Both the position numbers and the translations under genes were made by a program. Shown here piece after piece: positions 5,310-5,728 of a DNA stretch of 5,728 nucleotides. The notes under the pieces were generated by a model, which searched no databases, was not told the DNA's origin, and saw only the letters and a program-made list of their open reading frames with translations. The first letter of the stretch is position 1; every line of letters starts with the position of its first letter. The DNA is from an uncultured Clostridia bacterium (lineage in GTDB: Bacteria; Bacillota; Clostridia; TANB77; CAG-508), in contig CANPWI010000091.1 in assembly GCA_947584125.1 (NCBI GenBank), forward strand, positions 1 to 5,728, written 5' to 3'.

Positions 5310-5728
5310 TAATAAATAGCAGATGTTGGTACATAAGAGTCACTTGGTGGATAAACATATTCATCTGATGGTTTATTAACTTTTTCTATAGAAGTAATTT
5401 TTATAATTGGAATTTCACCGTGATAATTACCTTTTTCAATAGTACCAGTTACATTAACCCATGTATTATCGGAAAAATCTTTTGCATTATCCAAATTACA
5501 AAGAAATCCAACAACAAGAGTTTGATAATCTGAACTAATTATCATATCACGAGCTAAAACAAACTCATCATCCTTAAAATCATAAACTCTATATACATAT
5601 CCACAAAAACTAATTTTTTGACCTATATAGTTATCTAAATTATCATGAACTGATTTTAAAACATTAGTATAATTATCACTAGTTAATGTATATACACTAG
5701 GTTCATAAACACAATCACTAGTTTTTGA
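5309..5728 (-). CDS. TIGR03943/DUF1980 (YcgQ-like) protein, C-terminal part, 5' end outside window
   Basis: The reading frame is open on the minus strand from the right edge (5728) to TAA 5311-5309, showing the last 139 residues; the true start is beyond the window. ATG 5545 is internal, since family motifs lie on both sides of it. Visible features (numbering from the edge) are GQKISFCGYVYRVYDF (36-51), FVLARDMIISSDYQ (56-69), VVGFLC (72-77), WVNVTGTIEKG (about 96-106), HGEIPIIKI (about 109-117) and the closing DEYVYPP. These fit the C-terminal beta-rich domain of TIGR03943/DUF1980 proteins; the family's N-terminal membrane segments should lie off the right edge. Such proteins are normally encoded beside a DUF318 (PF03773) permease and are thought to be its accessory subunit, with transport substrate unclear. 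The residues often given as a Cys pair in YcgQ relatives are SSD here. It converges on the coiled-coil gene and shares its terminator. Confidence 0.8.
   Translation of the reverse strand, partial: SKTSDCVYEPSVYTLTSDNYTNVLKSVHDNLDNYIGQKISFCGYVYRVYDFKDDEFVLARDMIISSDYQTLVVGFLCNLDNAKDFSDNTWVNVTGTIEKGNYHGEIPIIKITSIEKVNKPSDEYVYPPSDSYVPTSAIY

Overview
The window is strongly AT-rich, with A/T-ending codons throughout, purine-rich Shine-Dalgarno (SD) sequences and hairpin-plus-T-tract terminators. Together with a clostridial-type MurD and two genes that look sporulation-linked (a coat-like protein and a YtvI-type membrane protein), this points to a low-GC, spore-forming Firmicute, most likely a clostridium or an uncultured relative. 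The assignment rests on gene families and composition only.

Layout. Bases 1-437 hold a small minus-strand gene (125-229) for a 34-residue Asn/Gln-rich microprotein. It has a strong SD, a candidate promoter and a downstream hairpin, and is divergent from murD. murD (438-1838) encodes the peptidoglycan-precursor ligase and has a good sigma-A-type promoter (342-370). A 16-bp hairpin (1843-1892) follows and folds over the SD of the next gene (1893-2429), a Tyr/Asn-rich protein with a Pro-rich tail that resembles clostridial coat-like proteins. A terminator (2449-2486) separates it from a cysteine-rich protein with two CBS domains (2549-2989), which has its own terminator (3009-3039). A near-perfect promoter (3061-3089) then drives a two-gene operon: a YtvI/AI-2E-family membrane protein (3104-4198) and, coupled to it through a TGATG junction, an unrecognised lysine-rich coiled-coil protein (4198-5277). 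A symmetric terminator (5276-5309) is shared with a convergent minus-strand gene that runs off the right edge. That gene encodes the C-terminal part of a TIGR03943/DUF1980 protein, the usual partner of a DUF318-type permease.

Working together. The genes are mostly separate transcription units with their own terminators. The only clear operon is ytvI plus the coiled-coil gene. Cell-wall precursor synthesis and spore-envelope functions are a possible common theme for murD, the coat-like gene and ytvI, but that link is inference. No RNA genes, insertion sequences, CRISPR arrays or phage genes were seen. The least explained items are the coiled-coil protein, the Asn/Gln microprotein and the SD-covering hairpin.
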